From NCBI GenBank assembly GCA_946894095.1, contig OX335655.1, forward strand, positions 17,484,001-17,548,000: a stretch of 64,000 nt of DNA, written 5' to 3'. Of the stretch, positions 55,101 to 63,656 are shown piece after piece (position 1 is the first letter of the stretch; each line of letters opens with the position of its first letter). The notes under the pieces are model-generated. The model was given only the letters and a program-made list of their open reading frames with translations. It searched no databases and had not been told where the DNA came from. Source of the DNA: Incurvaria masculella. Lineage: Eukaryota > Arthropoda > Insecta > Lepidoptera > Incurvariidae. The position numbers and the translations under genes were made by a program.

Positions 55101-58100
55101 AAATGAAATTATAGTTGCAATTACTCATCGGCTGTATTATATCAATGGAGTGATTGTAGAATTAAAATTAGATAATGAGAGTAATGAATTTGATTTTGAA
55201 TTTAATATTTTGAATTTAATTTAATTTAAGTTATTGAATTTAATATATTTTTTTTTTAATTTCACTACTTTTAAATATTATTATTGAAATGTAATTTAGT
55301 TATTTTTACTTTACTTGAATTTAAAAGAGTGTTGGGCCCTTGTGATCCTATCCGACTAGGCTTACTTCACAGAAGCTGACCTGCCAGTCAGTTCACAACT
55401 TAGAAGTGTGCTGCTAACGTGGCGTCATATAATCTGCACTTATGCCTCTGGGAAAACGGTTTATCTTCAAGCGTAATTTGAATAAGCTCGATAGCTCAGC
55501 CATAGTCCAAAAATCCGTTGGCATGGCGCCTCGCTGAGCGTGGTTTCGCGAGGCGAGGTGTTTTTGGCTTTTCTGAGCACCTTTGGTCCTCAGCACAGAC
55601 CATACCGGTTTTTCAATTAAAAAAAATGTAGACTGACTTCTACATTACTTCATTGTAACCTCCATGGAACGTACATGTCGACATAGTGGAACGGCCCGCG
55701 GGGCGCCTCACACTGCTCCAAGTGCATGTCTTCAAGGGAAGCACCTTCGCACTCTTCCGGAGGGCTGATGAACAGGGTCTCCCCCTTGTCGCCGGCGCCC
55801 GTCACTGCCTGCCAACGCATTACATTATTTATTAGTGAGGACATGGCGATACTTGTCAGGTACGTAGCGCCTGAAATCGAGGCACAAGTGCGGGGCGATC
55901 TTTTACTGAAAAAAAAAGCAAAGAAATATGCTGCGATGAAGCTGTGACGCAAGCCACAATGTTGCATAGTGTGTAACGACTCTTCCATATAGCAATACGT
56001 GCGCCTTGCCGCAAGCTGCCACAAGGGTTTCCAACTTCCGTTGGCACATATTACTGCTCTGGTCTAATCCAGGCTTTAGAATTGTGTGTGTAGTCATTGA
56101 TAAAAACTTCGAATATTTCATTAAAATGTACGTCTCATTTCTGCTTTAGTGATACTCTGAAGACCAATGAAGAGAAAGGAAGAAGTGGCATGAGGTCCAT
56201 ATTACGTCTCCGCTATATGGTCAAAATGACCATATAATTGTATGGGAATATGGCGGCCCACCGTATGCCACACAGTCGAAACATCGCCACCGCGCGCGAA
56301 TGTTCTCTTAAATAGCGTTCATCACGTCAGTTCAACCCCACACACACCCTCCAATACATCTGTGACTAAGTTTGGATGTGGCATGTTTTTGAAAATTTGA
56401 GACAGCGGGTCCCATAGTAACCGCGCTCGATGCCATATCTCCTCTCTCTTTATCTATGGATACTCCAGAAAAAAGACTTATTAACAGCGGGTGAGGAAGG
56501 ATAGGAAAAGGCAACTGAAACTCTCGTATATTGCTAAGTTTGCTTACGAATTTGGTTACTACCGATGTTCTCAAGTTCTAAAGACACGTAATAACATGTA
56601 AGAACTTCACAGGACACTATTTAGTCAACAAACATTCGACATAGCGCAACCCGAATTCGTAAGCGAACTATAGTCAGTGCTTTTCTACTTACTCGTGGCT
56701 ACGCTGCCGCGTTACTAATGGGTTTCGATCTCCACTCCCGTCCTTTCTTGCTTGCTTGGGCCTAGGTACAGAAAACGTAACAACCCCACACCTTCACGAG
56801 ATCGCTCCTCAGCAACATGCCGAAGAGGCCGCGGCTCCGCTCGGTGGCGTTGTGCCACGCGGGTGGCGCAGGCCGCTCGCGGTGGCGCCGCACGCCGGCG
56901 CCGGGGGCGCGCGCGCACGCCGCCAGCGGGTCGCGCCGCCGCCGCCGCCGCAGCCGCTGCAGCCGGACCACCTCGCGCGTCCACTCGCCGCCGGCGCAGT
57001 CGCTGTACTCCATCGCCACCTCGCGCAGCTACACACATACACATGCAACCAAATCGTTACACCATAAATTCGTCCATTTCGACATGCACACTACACCCTC
57101 TCACACACTTTTCATTTCATTTATTTAAACTTTTTGGTAGTCAAACTACTCTAAGTTATGTCACAAAGATCCGCGGATTCGATCAACCCAGTAAAGAAGA
57201 TCCCGCAAAAAAACTTCACGGGTTTACATAACATATTTTTTCCATCCACAATTATGAAATACACACTTAGATCTAAATGCCACACAAACACACACACCCT
57301 CATCGTTACACCATAACTTTGTTCGTTTCGACATGCACACTCTTTTTCCCTCATACAGACACCCACTCCCCTATACACACGCCATACACACCCTGTTACA
57401 CATTTATCACTGCTTCATGATCATTAACTCTTGTAAAAGGTATTGGTCTGATTATCCGTCGGTCCGCTCATGACACTGACCAGATCGTACGAAGGAAGTT
57501 GCTCGTACAGCGGGTTGAGCGGTGTAAACAGGATGAGCAGGGGTCCGCTGTCGGCGAGCCGCTGCAGCGTGGACGCCTTGTGCCAGGTGGGCGTGACGCG
57601 CGCCGCCGGCTGGGAGAGCCGCTGCAGCAGCCACGATGCCAGCGCATCCTCCGTCCAGGCCTCCTCGCTGCCCGGGTACTCCTGGGGGTGGCAGTCAGTT
57701 CTGAAGTGTATTTGAAGCAGGTGGTAGTCATGAAGGCGCCGGTTTACGCCGAAGCGTCGGAAGGAAACCCTAACACCCCTGGCGCCAGATAATTTAGGAT
57801 TTCTCTCAAATGACGACACTCCTGTCGGGTATTTCGTCACCCTCAACCCACACTTATTCCTGCGAGAGAATGAGATACAGTGAGAGAGAGTGTTTCCTAC
57901 AGGGTATAAGAAGAGACCTCCGCTTGACCTCGAAAATGCGTCGACTCGCCTGCAATGTGCCACTACACTGCCAAAGTTTGGTTACAGTTCGCCGAAAGTT
58001 TTACTTCTACCGTGTGTGAACTGCCAACATGTTTTTACTTATTGTCATATGGCAGTCTTCATCTAAGGTGCCCGAAGACGCCCATGGGGTTTCAGACTTT

Positions 58101-61100
58101 TGCAGGGACTGTTAAAATCATGCCCGCCTGGCAAAGTGCTTCTTCAAACCATGTTTTACTTTGTTAGGTTGTACTTTGGGGAAGTAGATTGCCAGGATCA
58201 GTTGTTTCTTACTTTGTGAGTATTTAAAGTGGATTGGTGCAATCTCTGCCATTGAGTAATGGAAGAAAATTGATGAAGGGAATGCATTATGCAGCTCAGA
58301 AGAGCGTTTACCGTGTTAAAGATAATTAACTCACCTTTTTGACTCGCACAACATAATTAGACACAGTATAAGGTCTAATGTACTTATTCCACTAACTATG
58401 AAGGTGATCTTCCTCCACCCATACAAAGACTAAGTACCAGCGTCTCGTTCCACAGCATGTAGCGCAGCCGAGGGTGGGTGTGCACTCCGAGGTCGGCCGC
58501 GAGCTGCTCCGAGGTGACCGCGGCGACGCACACCTCGCCGAGCGGGTCGTGCTGGCGCCACGCCAGCGCTGCGCCCCACCACACGTTGTAGTGCTTGTAA
58601 CTCGAGTTGACGGGAGTGAAGCCCACAGCTACGGCCTGCACAAAAATATGTTTGTCAATACTTGAGAATGTTTTGTGTGATTAATGATAACTTAGGCTCG
58701 GGTCGGGTCAATTTCATTTGGGCAATCACCTCACTGGAGCTGAGTAAAATGCGCCATCGGCCCCTGCCGTCGCATCGCCGCCCGTGTTATCACTTCGTTT
58801 TGCTAAGCGTTTATTCTAACTTTTTTGCTCAGCAAAGGGTGATAGCGTGACTTTAAATAGCCAATATACTTCCTCAAGAATTTGGCAAACAAATGAAAAA
58901 TGTGTTTTTAAATCTGACTGGTGGTTCTACAGAATAGCACATTCAAACAAAAAACAAAACTTGTCAGCTTAATTATATTAGTATAGATTATAACAGTACC
59001 ATTTTTTCATTAATTTTAGTTTGAAGTTCATACATTAAGCATACGTTCATACCTAAGCATGTTAAAAAAGGACTAGAGACATACCACTACATATGAAAAA
59101 TGTGATGAATTACAAAGTATCTTATCGCTAACTGTTTCAATCTATTATTTTTGGTATTTCATCGTAGAACTCAGATGTGCTAATATCAGATAATGAAAAT
59201 ATATATTTTTTTATAATATCAAGTTAAGTCCAGTCTGACTAGTATCGGATACCAAAATTGACTTTGGTTACGACAGAAATTAGGTTGATATCTCAATTGT
59301 TGCAATCATGCGTATCGTAGAATTAATATGCGAAATCAGTGCCATCTAGCAGTATATTGAAAAAGCATTGTGCCGATTAGAAAATAAGCGAAAAATTCAT
59401 ACTTTGTCTCAATATTGTGGACATAATCCAAAGGTTGCAGGTTCAAATCCTGCATCAGACAAATAGCTGAGCTAAAACTTTTTCCGATTGATTCAAAATC
59501 TGATTGCAATGTTGTAGTTTAGTCCCAAATACAAGACCAATATTGTACTGTTTCCGTGAACACTTTGGATACAGAAGAGCCGTAAATATAATAATACTCA
59601 CATCACAGACCGCCACCAAGTTGACGAGGTCCCCGACATTGGACACCCGCTGCAGCGGTCGCATCATCAGCTCCAAGAACTTGACCATGCTGTACACATC
59701 GCGAGGACCTGCACGCAAGTGTCGGTATACTCATAACGTTAGAATGCCTGGAATGCCTTAACCACTAACCTAGTGGGCAAAGGGAGTAACCCCGTGAGGT
59801 GGGTGTATAAGCTATGTTCCCTATACATCACTTTTCTAGTTTTGTTCTAGCAATGTCTGTGTCTGTGCAAACGGTATCACCGTAACCGCTACAGATTGAA
59901 CTTTGGGCCACATATGTTTTTCTTGCAAATGGCTATGCTTACTCTGCCCGCCTTATTTAAAAGGCGGTAACTACATATGTGCCTTATATGTAGTTACCGC
60001 CATTTGAATAAGGAGGGCAGTACTGTGGCATTGATGATGCTCCATATACATTTTTAAACATAAACTGGGTCAAACATATGTAGAAAAAAAAGTCTGTCAT
60101 TTGACCCACAATTTATTTTTTTAATAGACTTATACTGAGATTCATAGACGTTACTTGTGCTTGACTTGGTCAAGGCATATCTTCCGGATATAATTTTGAA
60201 ATAAATTGTAAGGAACAAACATAAATTTTTCAGTCGGAAGGTACGCCTCGGCCGAGCCAAGCACAAGTAATGTCTATGAATCTCAGCATTAAACGTGCAC
60301 AAACAGATAACGGTACACTGACGTTAGACACAAAATTAATTGAATTTGTCCACTGGTTTTTCATGGTAACTTGCTTTTGGATGCGGGCCCGCACAAAACA
60401 ATAAGCATTACTTGGTTGGACACATTAGCGATAATACATTTTACAGCTGTATTCTTGTAATCCACTTAGATATAGTTACATGTGAATTTTGTATTGTGTA
60501 TGAGCATGGATATTAAAATCAATAAAAATTCAGAGTGGGCGGACTAACTTTAATCCACCAGACTAAACCAGTTATTGTATGGTTAGTCTGGTGTTAATCT
60601 CGTACTAAGTTTTGACAGGTTCTCTCTGAATACTACGGTTAAAATTTAAATGAATTTGCATTGCATGTTGCATAAACATTTGCACAGAAACTGGACGGTC
60701 AATAGACGTTCGCAACTCATGCAAAAGGCAGATAACACCGCTACACTGTCTACGAGAAAGAGTACATCACTGCTTGAATATCTTAGGCATGAGATGGTTT
60801 TCTACGTTCTCTATGAAACGTCTACAGGCGAGAAACCCTGAAAGCGAGATTCAACAATATTTGGACGGGCACCTCTGTAGAGCACTCCTTTGGAATTGAC
60901 GGTGTAGGCCATAATGACCGGCCACGACGGGATCTTGTTGTGCTGCAACCGACACTCACTGCCCGGATTCCAGCAGTTGATCGCTGCAAAGTACACCTTC
61001 CAAACAATGACTAATTAGATTACATTTATTTATGTTCATTTTAAAGCAGTCTGGAGTGTATATGCACATATTAAGGTCGGCCCGTAAGCACCTGAAAATT

Positions 61101-62698
61101 TCACCTCCCATACAAACGTAGTTTACTAATCATTTGAAAACCAATGTTCCAACTTACTTGATATTTGGTATCTAATATTAGGCTACAAATATCTGTGTCT
61201 GCATGCCTTTGTTTTTTCGGTAAATGTATTCTGGGTCAAACCATAGAGAAAACAAAATTCGTATGAAGATTTTCTTTTTGCTTTCATTTCATTTGGTTTG
61301 GATTTTTCAAAAAAAAACAAAAGCATGCAGACACAGATATTTGTTACCTGATTAGCGGTTTCCAAATTATTAGTAAACTACGTTTGTATGGGGAGCATAG
61401 CTTACGGGCCGTTCTTAACAATGGCCAATACGCTTTTCTTTTTTCTGTGATTCGAAAATGTTTTGATTGTAAAAAAAGTGCCGTGTTATAGATATTGAAT
61501 GACGGATGTCAGATTACAACCCAAAATAAAAAATACAGTTTTCGTGATGCGGAAGATGCAACGCGTCCACCAAGCAATCAATGCGCGTAGTGTTTGATTT
61601 GGTTGGATTTACGAATAAAATTATTACAAAACGACTTATAGCTGAAAGTAAATCACGGACGCTGTAGTGAAACATCAAACAAAAACTAAATTTATTTTGA
61701 ATCTTCATGGAACAAGCTAGGTTTAATAATTAAGGTGGCCCAACCCGCTCATCTCCCCATACAAAAGGGGAAAGAAGATCACGCCCATATTTCTTTTCAG
61801 AGATCCAAATTTTTTCTCAAAATAGCTTTATTTGATCGAACTAGATGTCTGATGACCATTGGAATTGTAAAATTGTGTTTGGTTTCTAAGTTATAAAGTT
61901 CGAAAGTTCGAATTTTTCGATCATTTTATACAATAACTTTGGAGGTGGATTATGCAATGATAAAGTAAGAACATCTTAAAAAGATTAGTTATCAGACATA
62001 GCTTATTTAATCAAGATTTATGATCTATTTAGTTTTTGTTAGATTTTTGACTACAGCGGTCGTGGTTTACTTTTAGCTATAAGTCGTTTGTAATTAAAAT
62101 TTTCGTAAATCTTACCAAATCATACACTATGCACATTGTCTTTTTAGTGGACATGTTGCATCTTCCTTATCACGGAGCCTGTCTTATTCTTTGAAACAGA
62201 GAAGGTCCCAGAGCGCAATAGCACGGTTTTGTACCGTGCCCGCGAATGAGTTAGGCCCGCCGGGTTGGGCCACCTTAAGGTTTTTTTTATCTTTGAGTAA
62301 TGTACGACCAACCTACTTGTAATTTTTATATTTTGAATTTCTTGTGGATTGGCTTATTTTTATGTATCTTAACTTGCTCTAAATAAAAAAAAATTAACAA
62401 CATATGACTACATATGGCTAAACGCCCATTGCAGATAAAAAACAACTAAAACAATGTGAGATACAAAAAACATGTAAGCCCCCTTACCTGGTCGCCAAGA
62501 ACGCGGGCGGCCCTATCAAACTCGGCCCGCACATGCTGACACTCGGCGTCCCACGGCGCGTAGTACATGACGAGCGAGATGTCCGCCCGGCCGATCTCCG
62601 CCAGCGCGCGCTGCAGCTGCCCGCGATAGAAGTCCGCCACCGGGGACTCCGCGGGAAAGAACCGCACTGCGCCGGCCGCTGACCACACCTTCGAGCTG
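39893..62698 (-). CDS. TXNDC11: TXNDC11-like thioredoxin-domain protein (14 exons, 5' end outside window)
   Basis: Exons in transcript order: ~62698-62488, 60996-60873, 59708-59602, 58635-58438, 57681-57481, 57028-56792, 55808-55660, 54849-54679, 52500-52377, 51457-51212, 50134-50045, 43112-43012, 42410-42281, 40135-39893. Phases agree throughout; about 776 residues are in the window and one or two N-terminal exons are missing. Family matches: FYRGQL…VMYYAPW, YFAAINCW, LLILFTPLNPLYE, STLKMVALDS, ESQYVL, DLPWQY…PTVLVFP, and a charged helical C-terminus. In mammals TXNDC11 is an ER-membrane protein linked to DUOX maturation and ER-associated degradation. Both thioredoxin sites are altered here: DAEC in the first, GGAC in the last. 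Exons are extremely GC-rich. A Ty3/gypsy element sits antisense in the intron between 50045 and 43112. Confidence 0.87.
40976..41175. promoter_or_regulatory. GC-rich island with RFX X-box-like word in TXNDC11 intron
   Basis: A sharply GC-rich 200-bp stretch lies in an AT-rich intron. It holds GTTGCTAGGGTAAC (41061-41074), similar to the palindromic X-box, and a small hairpin (CCCGCTCC…AGCGGGG at 40987-41013). No coding exon is apparent. It could be an internal promoter, an enhancer or part of an unknown repeat. Confidence 0.3.
41560..42060 (-). repeat. Two SINE fragments, - strand
   Basis: Family starts occur at about 41566 and 41731 (both ACTGTACATGGATGGCTAATA). Body words follow, with CACCACCTAGTAGGGGAAGG in the second. 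They lie in the TXNDC11 intron. Confidence 0.7.
42520..42730 (-). repeat. SINE fragment, - strand
   Basis: AACTGGACATGGATGGACGG at the start, then TTTTTCATTGCCGCTTCAAC and GCGATGGTGCCAACCCGGGC. The head is missing. Confidence 0.7.
43372..43622 (+). repeat. 5' LTR
   Basis: Starts TGTGCCGGTATGTACC and ends TTAAATAGGCAA; identical to the 3' LTR. The outer boundary could shift by one base depending on whether a 4- or 5-bp target duplication is assumed. Confidence 0.92.
43625..43637 (+). other. Putative primer-binding site
   Basis: TGGTGATCCCGAC directly follows the LTR. It is close to a tRNA-Trp 3'-end complement as used by CsRn1-type elements (from family knowledge; the match is not perfect). 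Confidence 0.55.
43752..44408 (+). CDS. Retrotransposon Gag, N-terminal part (frame broken near 44350)
   Basis: Starts MHQQPGIPM with a Pro/Ala-rich leader, then a capsid-like helical domain (FWRAEPKLWFIQFEA; RRFQKLLSEMQLGD; ALKFLWAGHLP). The frame leaves Gag at the tetranucleotide repeat CGTACGTACGTG near 44350, and the Gag C-terminus continues in another frame (44360-44665). The break coincides with a change in repeat-unit number. Confidence 0.88.
   Translation: MHQQPGIPMAGPGASPAPLGGAGAIPPPPAPPLQLQQIAAGDLAAISVSSRIPEFWRAEPKLWFIQFEAVTASQRLSDEQRWQAVIAKLKLTDLQQVSDLLTDPPTQNKYEALKNRLITTNADSEQRRFQKLLSEMQLGDQRPSQLLRRMKDLAGTKVSDEALKFLWAGHLPTAVRTVVAVSEHSQLEELAALADRVQENVRTCRSCGCSRTQHTWTS
44360..44665 (+). 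pseudogene. Retrotransposon Gag, C-terminal part with CHCC finger
   Basis: Reads VSELRMQSYTAHMDELM, then an Arg/Ser/Pro-rich stretch and the finger CFYHHRFKAYKCTQPC, the C-H-C-C pattern typical of CsRn1-type Gag. It overlaps the protease frame by about 100 bp, as expected for frameshift expression of Pol. Confidence 0.85.
44557..45102 (+). CDS. Retrotransposon aspartic protease
   Basis: FLVDTGAGVSVLPA is the DTGA active site and ILGADFLAYF the second conserved block. The frame ends at TAA (45100-45102), in frame with the following Pol ORF only 9 bases on, so protease and reverse transcriptase are separated by one stop codon. Confidence 0.9.
   Translation: MAVFLPPPVQSVQMHATVRVEKPRETCTATQPGGKLVAEQDPTAADLCSINNPNCRLKVTDKESGLNFLVDTGAGVSVLPAPKGSKQDPDGQVLYAANNTRIKTYGERTMRLNLGLRRPFVWTFIRADVETPILGADFLAYFNLLVDLRQKRLLDNTTNCKVICAVDNSDANKNVQTMDYS
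45112..47964 (+). CDS. Retrotransposon Pol: reverse transcriptase, RNase H, integrase
   Basis: This ORF is 950 aa long and uninterrupted. Reverse transcriptase: LCGDYRRLN, FTKLEMKRAYYQ, FGLRNAGQTFQR and YLDDVLVAS. RNase H: LYTDASSTSVGAAL and HTDHKPLIY. Integrase: an HHCC zinc region (H…H, CTNCQQAK), then DVVGPL, TTDRGRNFES and HPQANGMVERLHR, supplying the D, D and E. The third residue of the reverse-transcriptase box is D as usual; the second RNase H stretch is intact. A basic, Pro-rich C-terminus follows. Confidence 0.95.
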   Translation: MQLRKYPNLSSPSVRDGNVAHDVVHHIETTGPPVYSRARPLPPDKYARVKKEFENMIDQGICRPSKSPWASPLHVVTKQDGEFRLCGDYRRLNLVTKPDRYPIPRLQAFMYLAHNKSRFTKLEMKRAYYQIPINDSDIEKTAVITPFGLFEYTSMCFGLRNAGQTFQRFMHMILKGLDFVFIYLDDVLVASEDEDTHKTHVDAVLQRLNTYGVKVNIQKCIFNETSLPYLGYSVSQDGIRPLAEKAEAIANYPKPTTVLELRRFLGMLNFYRDSIPHTADAQRKLNTYLVGAKRKNDKTLLNWNPETDQAFLECKQCISDAVTLAFPSAGGELHLYTDASSTSVGAALQEHANGKTKPLGFFSKALSTAQRKYSTFDRELLGIYMAIKHYRRLCEGRLLVVHTDHKPLIYTFQNGCSDNDTPRRIRELGYISQYCTTLLHVAGCDNPIADAMSRVAAISGPPTIDWDEIADAQTHDATLQTLVTKVPNPVTKLILPNVTTALYCNTQNGLVRPYIPERFRMQIFKSVHGIAHPGVRGSRRMVSQRYYWPKMNLDVKEWAQACTNCQQAKVTRHTKAPLGEFTGSQRFEHIHVDVVGPLNTSRDFRYILTIVDRATSWPEAIPIPDQTAETAARTVYDHWITRFGCPLRLTTDRGRNFESELFLNLNKKMGIKKLRTTAYHPQANGMVERLHRTMKAALMARGKTENWVDELPTVLFGLRAAVRDDTGVSAAQLVYGTALRLHGEFFEQAREMRMDDNFVQRLNDHIQNIASVPRREARETAIFIHPELQTTQNVFVRNDRVSKPLTPPYSGPYPVIRRDHKYFIVRMPHGETSVSIDRLKPAFILHVNDPNSRGREAGMEPDKIVKHPCNKKLPQQKTVRFQHSDETHTLKRNSGQDITRPTPLQMAGRQATARREPDTPTAHSAPPTGDVFQRITRSGRVTRPPIRFAT
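47965..49250. other. Region between Pol and 3' LTR
   Basis: About 1.3 kb without a sense-strand gene. It contains the antisense ORF at 48430-48711 and ends with the purine-rich AAGGGTGGAG directly upstream of the 3' LTR, the likely polypurine tract (about 49238-49248). Confidence 0.7.
48430..48711 (-). CDS. Antisense small membrane-protein ORF inside the retrotransposon
   Basis: This is a 93-aa ORF on the strand opposite to gag-pol. The Met at 48699 gives MGNYSAK, a possible N-myristoylation start. One strong transmembrane stretch (IASIISIVLFAVLLLYICYE) is followed by a basic region (RIRKELARRQQ) and a C-terminal PPxY motif (HQPPQYATA). I recognise no family. Membrane plus PPxY resembles small adaptor or budding-related proteins, but that is speculation; it may be a chance ORF or a captured gene. 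Confidence 0.5.
   Translation of the reverse strand: MFFKMGNYSAKQLNSEVETAVTVSAPTTSGGLSVLEIASIISIVLFAVLLLYICYEKVRALVAGRIRKELARRQQGLSQISVHSHQPPQYATA
49251..49501 (+). repeat. 3' LTR
   Basis: Base-for-base identical to the 5' LTR over its full length. Confidence 0.92.
50045..50134 (-). CDS. TXNDC11: TXNDC11-like exon with C-terminal thioredoxin site
   Basis: Reads VSVVLICGGACPSHVTRSAL then AAARLLAHHK. It aligns with the last thioredoxin fold of TXNDC11, whose site is CxxC followed by PS. Here the first Cys is Gly, leaving a single Cys before PS. Confidence 0.8.
50682..51081 (-). repeat. Full-length tRNA-headed SINE, - strand
   Basis: Contains the complete body and, at 51030-51081, the reverse of the tRNA-like head (CCGCGCCACTAGGCTACGAG). 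Nearly identical to the copy at 38537. Confidence 0.9.
51555..51665 (-). repeat. SINE head fragment, - strand
   Basis: CGAAATGCACTTACCCAACT, GGTTTGAACCCATAACCTCT and AGGCAAGTCCCCTAGTCACT match SINE head and proximal body. Confidence 0.65.
51666..52376 (-). other. TXNDC11-like intron, AT-rich with LINE tail
   Basis: A probable retroelement tail with (AAAT)n ends at about 52315 (GCATGAATAAATAAATAAAT). Nothing else is recognised. Confidence 0.5.
52590..52685 (+). pseudogene. LINE ORF2 C-terminal remnant
   Basis: DLYRFCLEQEETPIDLLCDC resembles the Cys/His tail of RNase H-bearing LINEs (C..C….E….LLC.C). It is short and broken downstream by the inverted-repeat element. Confidence 0.6.
52705..53057. 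mobile_element. Inverted-repeat MITE in LINE remnant
   Basis: The left arm CACCTAAATTGGCGTTTACG, GCAAACCGATCGACTGGCGT has its inverse at about 52985-53045 (ACGCCAGTCGATCGGTTTGC, CGTAACGCCAATTTAGGTG). Arms are about 70 bp. A target duplication could not be settled. Confidence 0.75.
53058..53892. other. TXNDC11-like intron, possible solo LTR
   Basis: Bases 53316-53607 start TGTAG and end CTACA and are GC-rich relative to the surroundings. No clear target duplication, so only a possibility. The rest is unassigned. Confidence 0.3.
53893..54201 (-). pseudogene. Jockey-like LINE ORF2 C-terminal fragment
   Basis: LWISGGQIYEDLDIPTVRDE, then RYKERIENHPNKTAKDL and RLKRHSIP, fit the C-terminal end of Jockey-type ORF2 (IP.V…Y..R…HPN..A). 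It is truncated 5'; an A/T-rich tail lies near 53910. Confidence 0.75.
54487..54597 (+). repeat. SINE 3'-end fragment
   Basis: AAGGAAGGTCCTGGCATGGC … CCATCCATGTCCTGTTACAT with short poly(A); family tail only. Confidence 0.75.
54860..55659 (-). other. TXNDC11-like intron, nothing recognised
   Basis: A 12-G run at 54857-54868 and very AT-rich sequence; no element identified. Confidence 0.45.
56180..56462. repeat. Dispersed repeat, third copy
   Basis: Continuous relative of the interrupted copy at 38385-39065 and of 29285-29562. Confidence 0.75.
57112..57290. repeat. Dispersed repeat, copy 2 of the 11806 family
   Basis: Long near-identity with 11806-11985 in the same orientation. Confidence 0.75.
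58045..58170. repeat. Dispersed repeat, copy 3 of the 4775/39477 family
   Basis: Shares GGTGCCCGA.GACGCCCA.GG and a CATGCC(G/C)GC core with 39520-39580. Confidence 0.55.
58640..59601 (-). other. TXNDC11-like intron, T-arm-like word only
   Basis: GCAGGTTCAAATCCTGC at 59438-59454 forms a perfect 5-bp T arm, but no acceptor, D or anticodon arm is seen around it. The rest is AT-rich and unassigned. Confidence 0.45.
59941..60023. repeat. Short near-perfect hairpin
   Basis: CTGCCCGCCTTATTTAAAAG, GCGGTAACTACATAT pairs with ATATGTAGTTACCGC and AATAAGGAGGGCAG. The stem is about 38 bp with a tiny loop; probably a palindromic MITE remnant. Confidence 0.7.
60135..60286. repeat. Foldback element (152 bp)
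   Basis: CTGAGATTCATAGACGTTAC and its inverse at the right end (GTAATGTCTATGAATCTCAG), with arms of about 50 bp including CTTGTGCTTG…CAAGCACAAG. Confidence 0.8.
61071..61418. mobile_element. TTAA MITE family 2
   Basis: Ends TTAAGGTCGGCCCGTAAGC and GCTTACGGGCCGTTCTTAA. Inverted similarity extends inward (CCCATACAAACGTAGTTTAC and its inverse; GTCTGCATGC and its inverse). It shares the TTAAGGT start with family 1 but not the body. Confidence 0.85.
61540..61725 (-). repeat. Old inverted fragment of TTAA MITE family 1
   Basis: GGAAGATGCAACGCGTCCAC and AAACGACTTATAGCTGAAAG match the interior of family 1 in reverse, with many changes. Confidence 0.7.
61730..62278 (+). mobile_element. TTAA MITE family 1, copy 5
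   Basis: Complete, with both TTAA ends and close identity to copies 2, 4 and 6. Confidence 0.88.
62488..62698 (-). CDS. TXNDC11: TXNDC11-like exon with first thioredoxin site
   Basis: SSKVWSAAGAVRFFPAESPV … YRGQLQRALAEIG … VMYYAPWDAECQHVRAEF, ending LGDQ at donor GTAAGG. This matches the first thioredoxin fold of TXNDC11; the catalytic motif is DAEC. The acceptor is CAG at 62699-62701 or three bases further in. Confidence 0.87.
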
Positions 62699-62732
62699 CT
62701 GCCGGTGTTTACGATATATATTATTTTTGTGT

Positions 62733-62798
62733 AACTGGAGATAGGTGGGTAATATCACACCTGCTGTCATTGTGTTAGCGTGGAGTGCACATCTCTTG
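62733..62798 (-). repeat. SINE end fragment cut by a MITE
   Basis: TGTAACTGGAGATAGGTGGG … TTGTGTTAGC is the family tail; it stops where MITE copy 6 begins. Confidence 0.6.
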
Positions 62799-63348
62799 TT
62801 AAGGTGGCCCAACCCGGCGGCCTCAACTCATTTGCGGGCACGGTACAAAACCGTGCTGTTGCGCTCTGGGACCTTCTCTGTTTCTAAGAATAAGACAGGC
62901 TCCGTTATGAGGAAGATGCAACCTGTCCACAAAAAAGACAATGTGCATAGTGTATGATTTGGTAAGATTTACGAAAATTTTAATTTCAAAACGACTTATA
63001 GCTAAAAGTAAACCACGACCGCTGTAGTCAAAAATCTAACAAAAACCAAATAGATTATAAATCTTGATTAAACAAGCTATGTCTGATGACTAATCTTTTT
63101 AAGATGTTCTTACTTTATCATTGCGTAATCCACCTCCAAAGAAATTGTATAAAACGCGCGAAAAATCCGAACTTTCGGACGTTATAACTTGTAAACCAAA
63201 CACAATTTTACGATGCCAATGGTCATCAGACATCTAGTTCAATCAAATAAAGCTATATTGAGCAAAATTTTGGATCTCTGACAAGAAATATAGGCGTGAT
63301 CTTCTTTCCCCTTTTGTATGGGGAAATGAGCGGGTTGGGCCACCTTAA
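62799..63348 (-). mobile_element. TTAA MITE family 1, copy 6 (inverted)
   Basis: Complete 550-bp copy in the opposite orientation to copy 5, about 520 bp away. Confidence 0.88.
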
Positions 63349-63357
63349 TGATAATTT

Positions 63358-63656
63358 TTAGGGTTCCGTACCCAAAGGGTGAAAACGGAACCCTATTACT
63401 AAGCCTCCGCTGTCCGTCCGTCCGTCCGTCTGTCCGTCTGTCACGGGGCTGTATCTCAGTAACCATAACAGATAGACAGCTGAAATTTTCACAGAGTGTG
63501 TATTTATTTTGCCGCTATAACAACAAATAGGCAAGATTAAAAAATTATTAAAATTAAAAATACCCCATACAAAAAACTTGATTTTTTTGCAATAAATCTT
63601 GTACGATGGTACGGAACCCTTCTTGTGCGAGTCCGACTCGCACTTGGCCGGTTTTT
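63358..63656. repeat. (TCCG)n-bearing dispersed repeat, copy 3
   Basis: AGGGTTCCGTACCCAAAGGG to CTTGGCCGGTTTTT, with a (CCGT)n tract at 63413-63430. Confidence 0.88.

Noticed and set aside
56752..57231. 159-aa Arg/Ala-rich + strand ORF
   Set aside because: Antisense shadow of a GC-rich TXNDC11-like exon.
59431..59460. tRNA gene
   Set aside because: A perfect T arm is present, but no D arm, anticodon arm or acceptor stem can be built around it.
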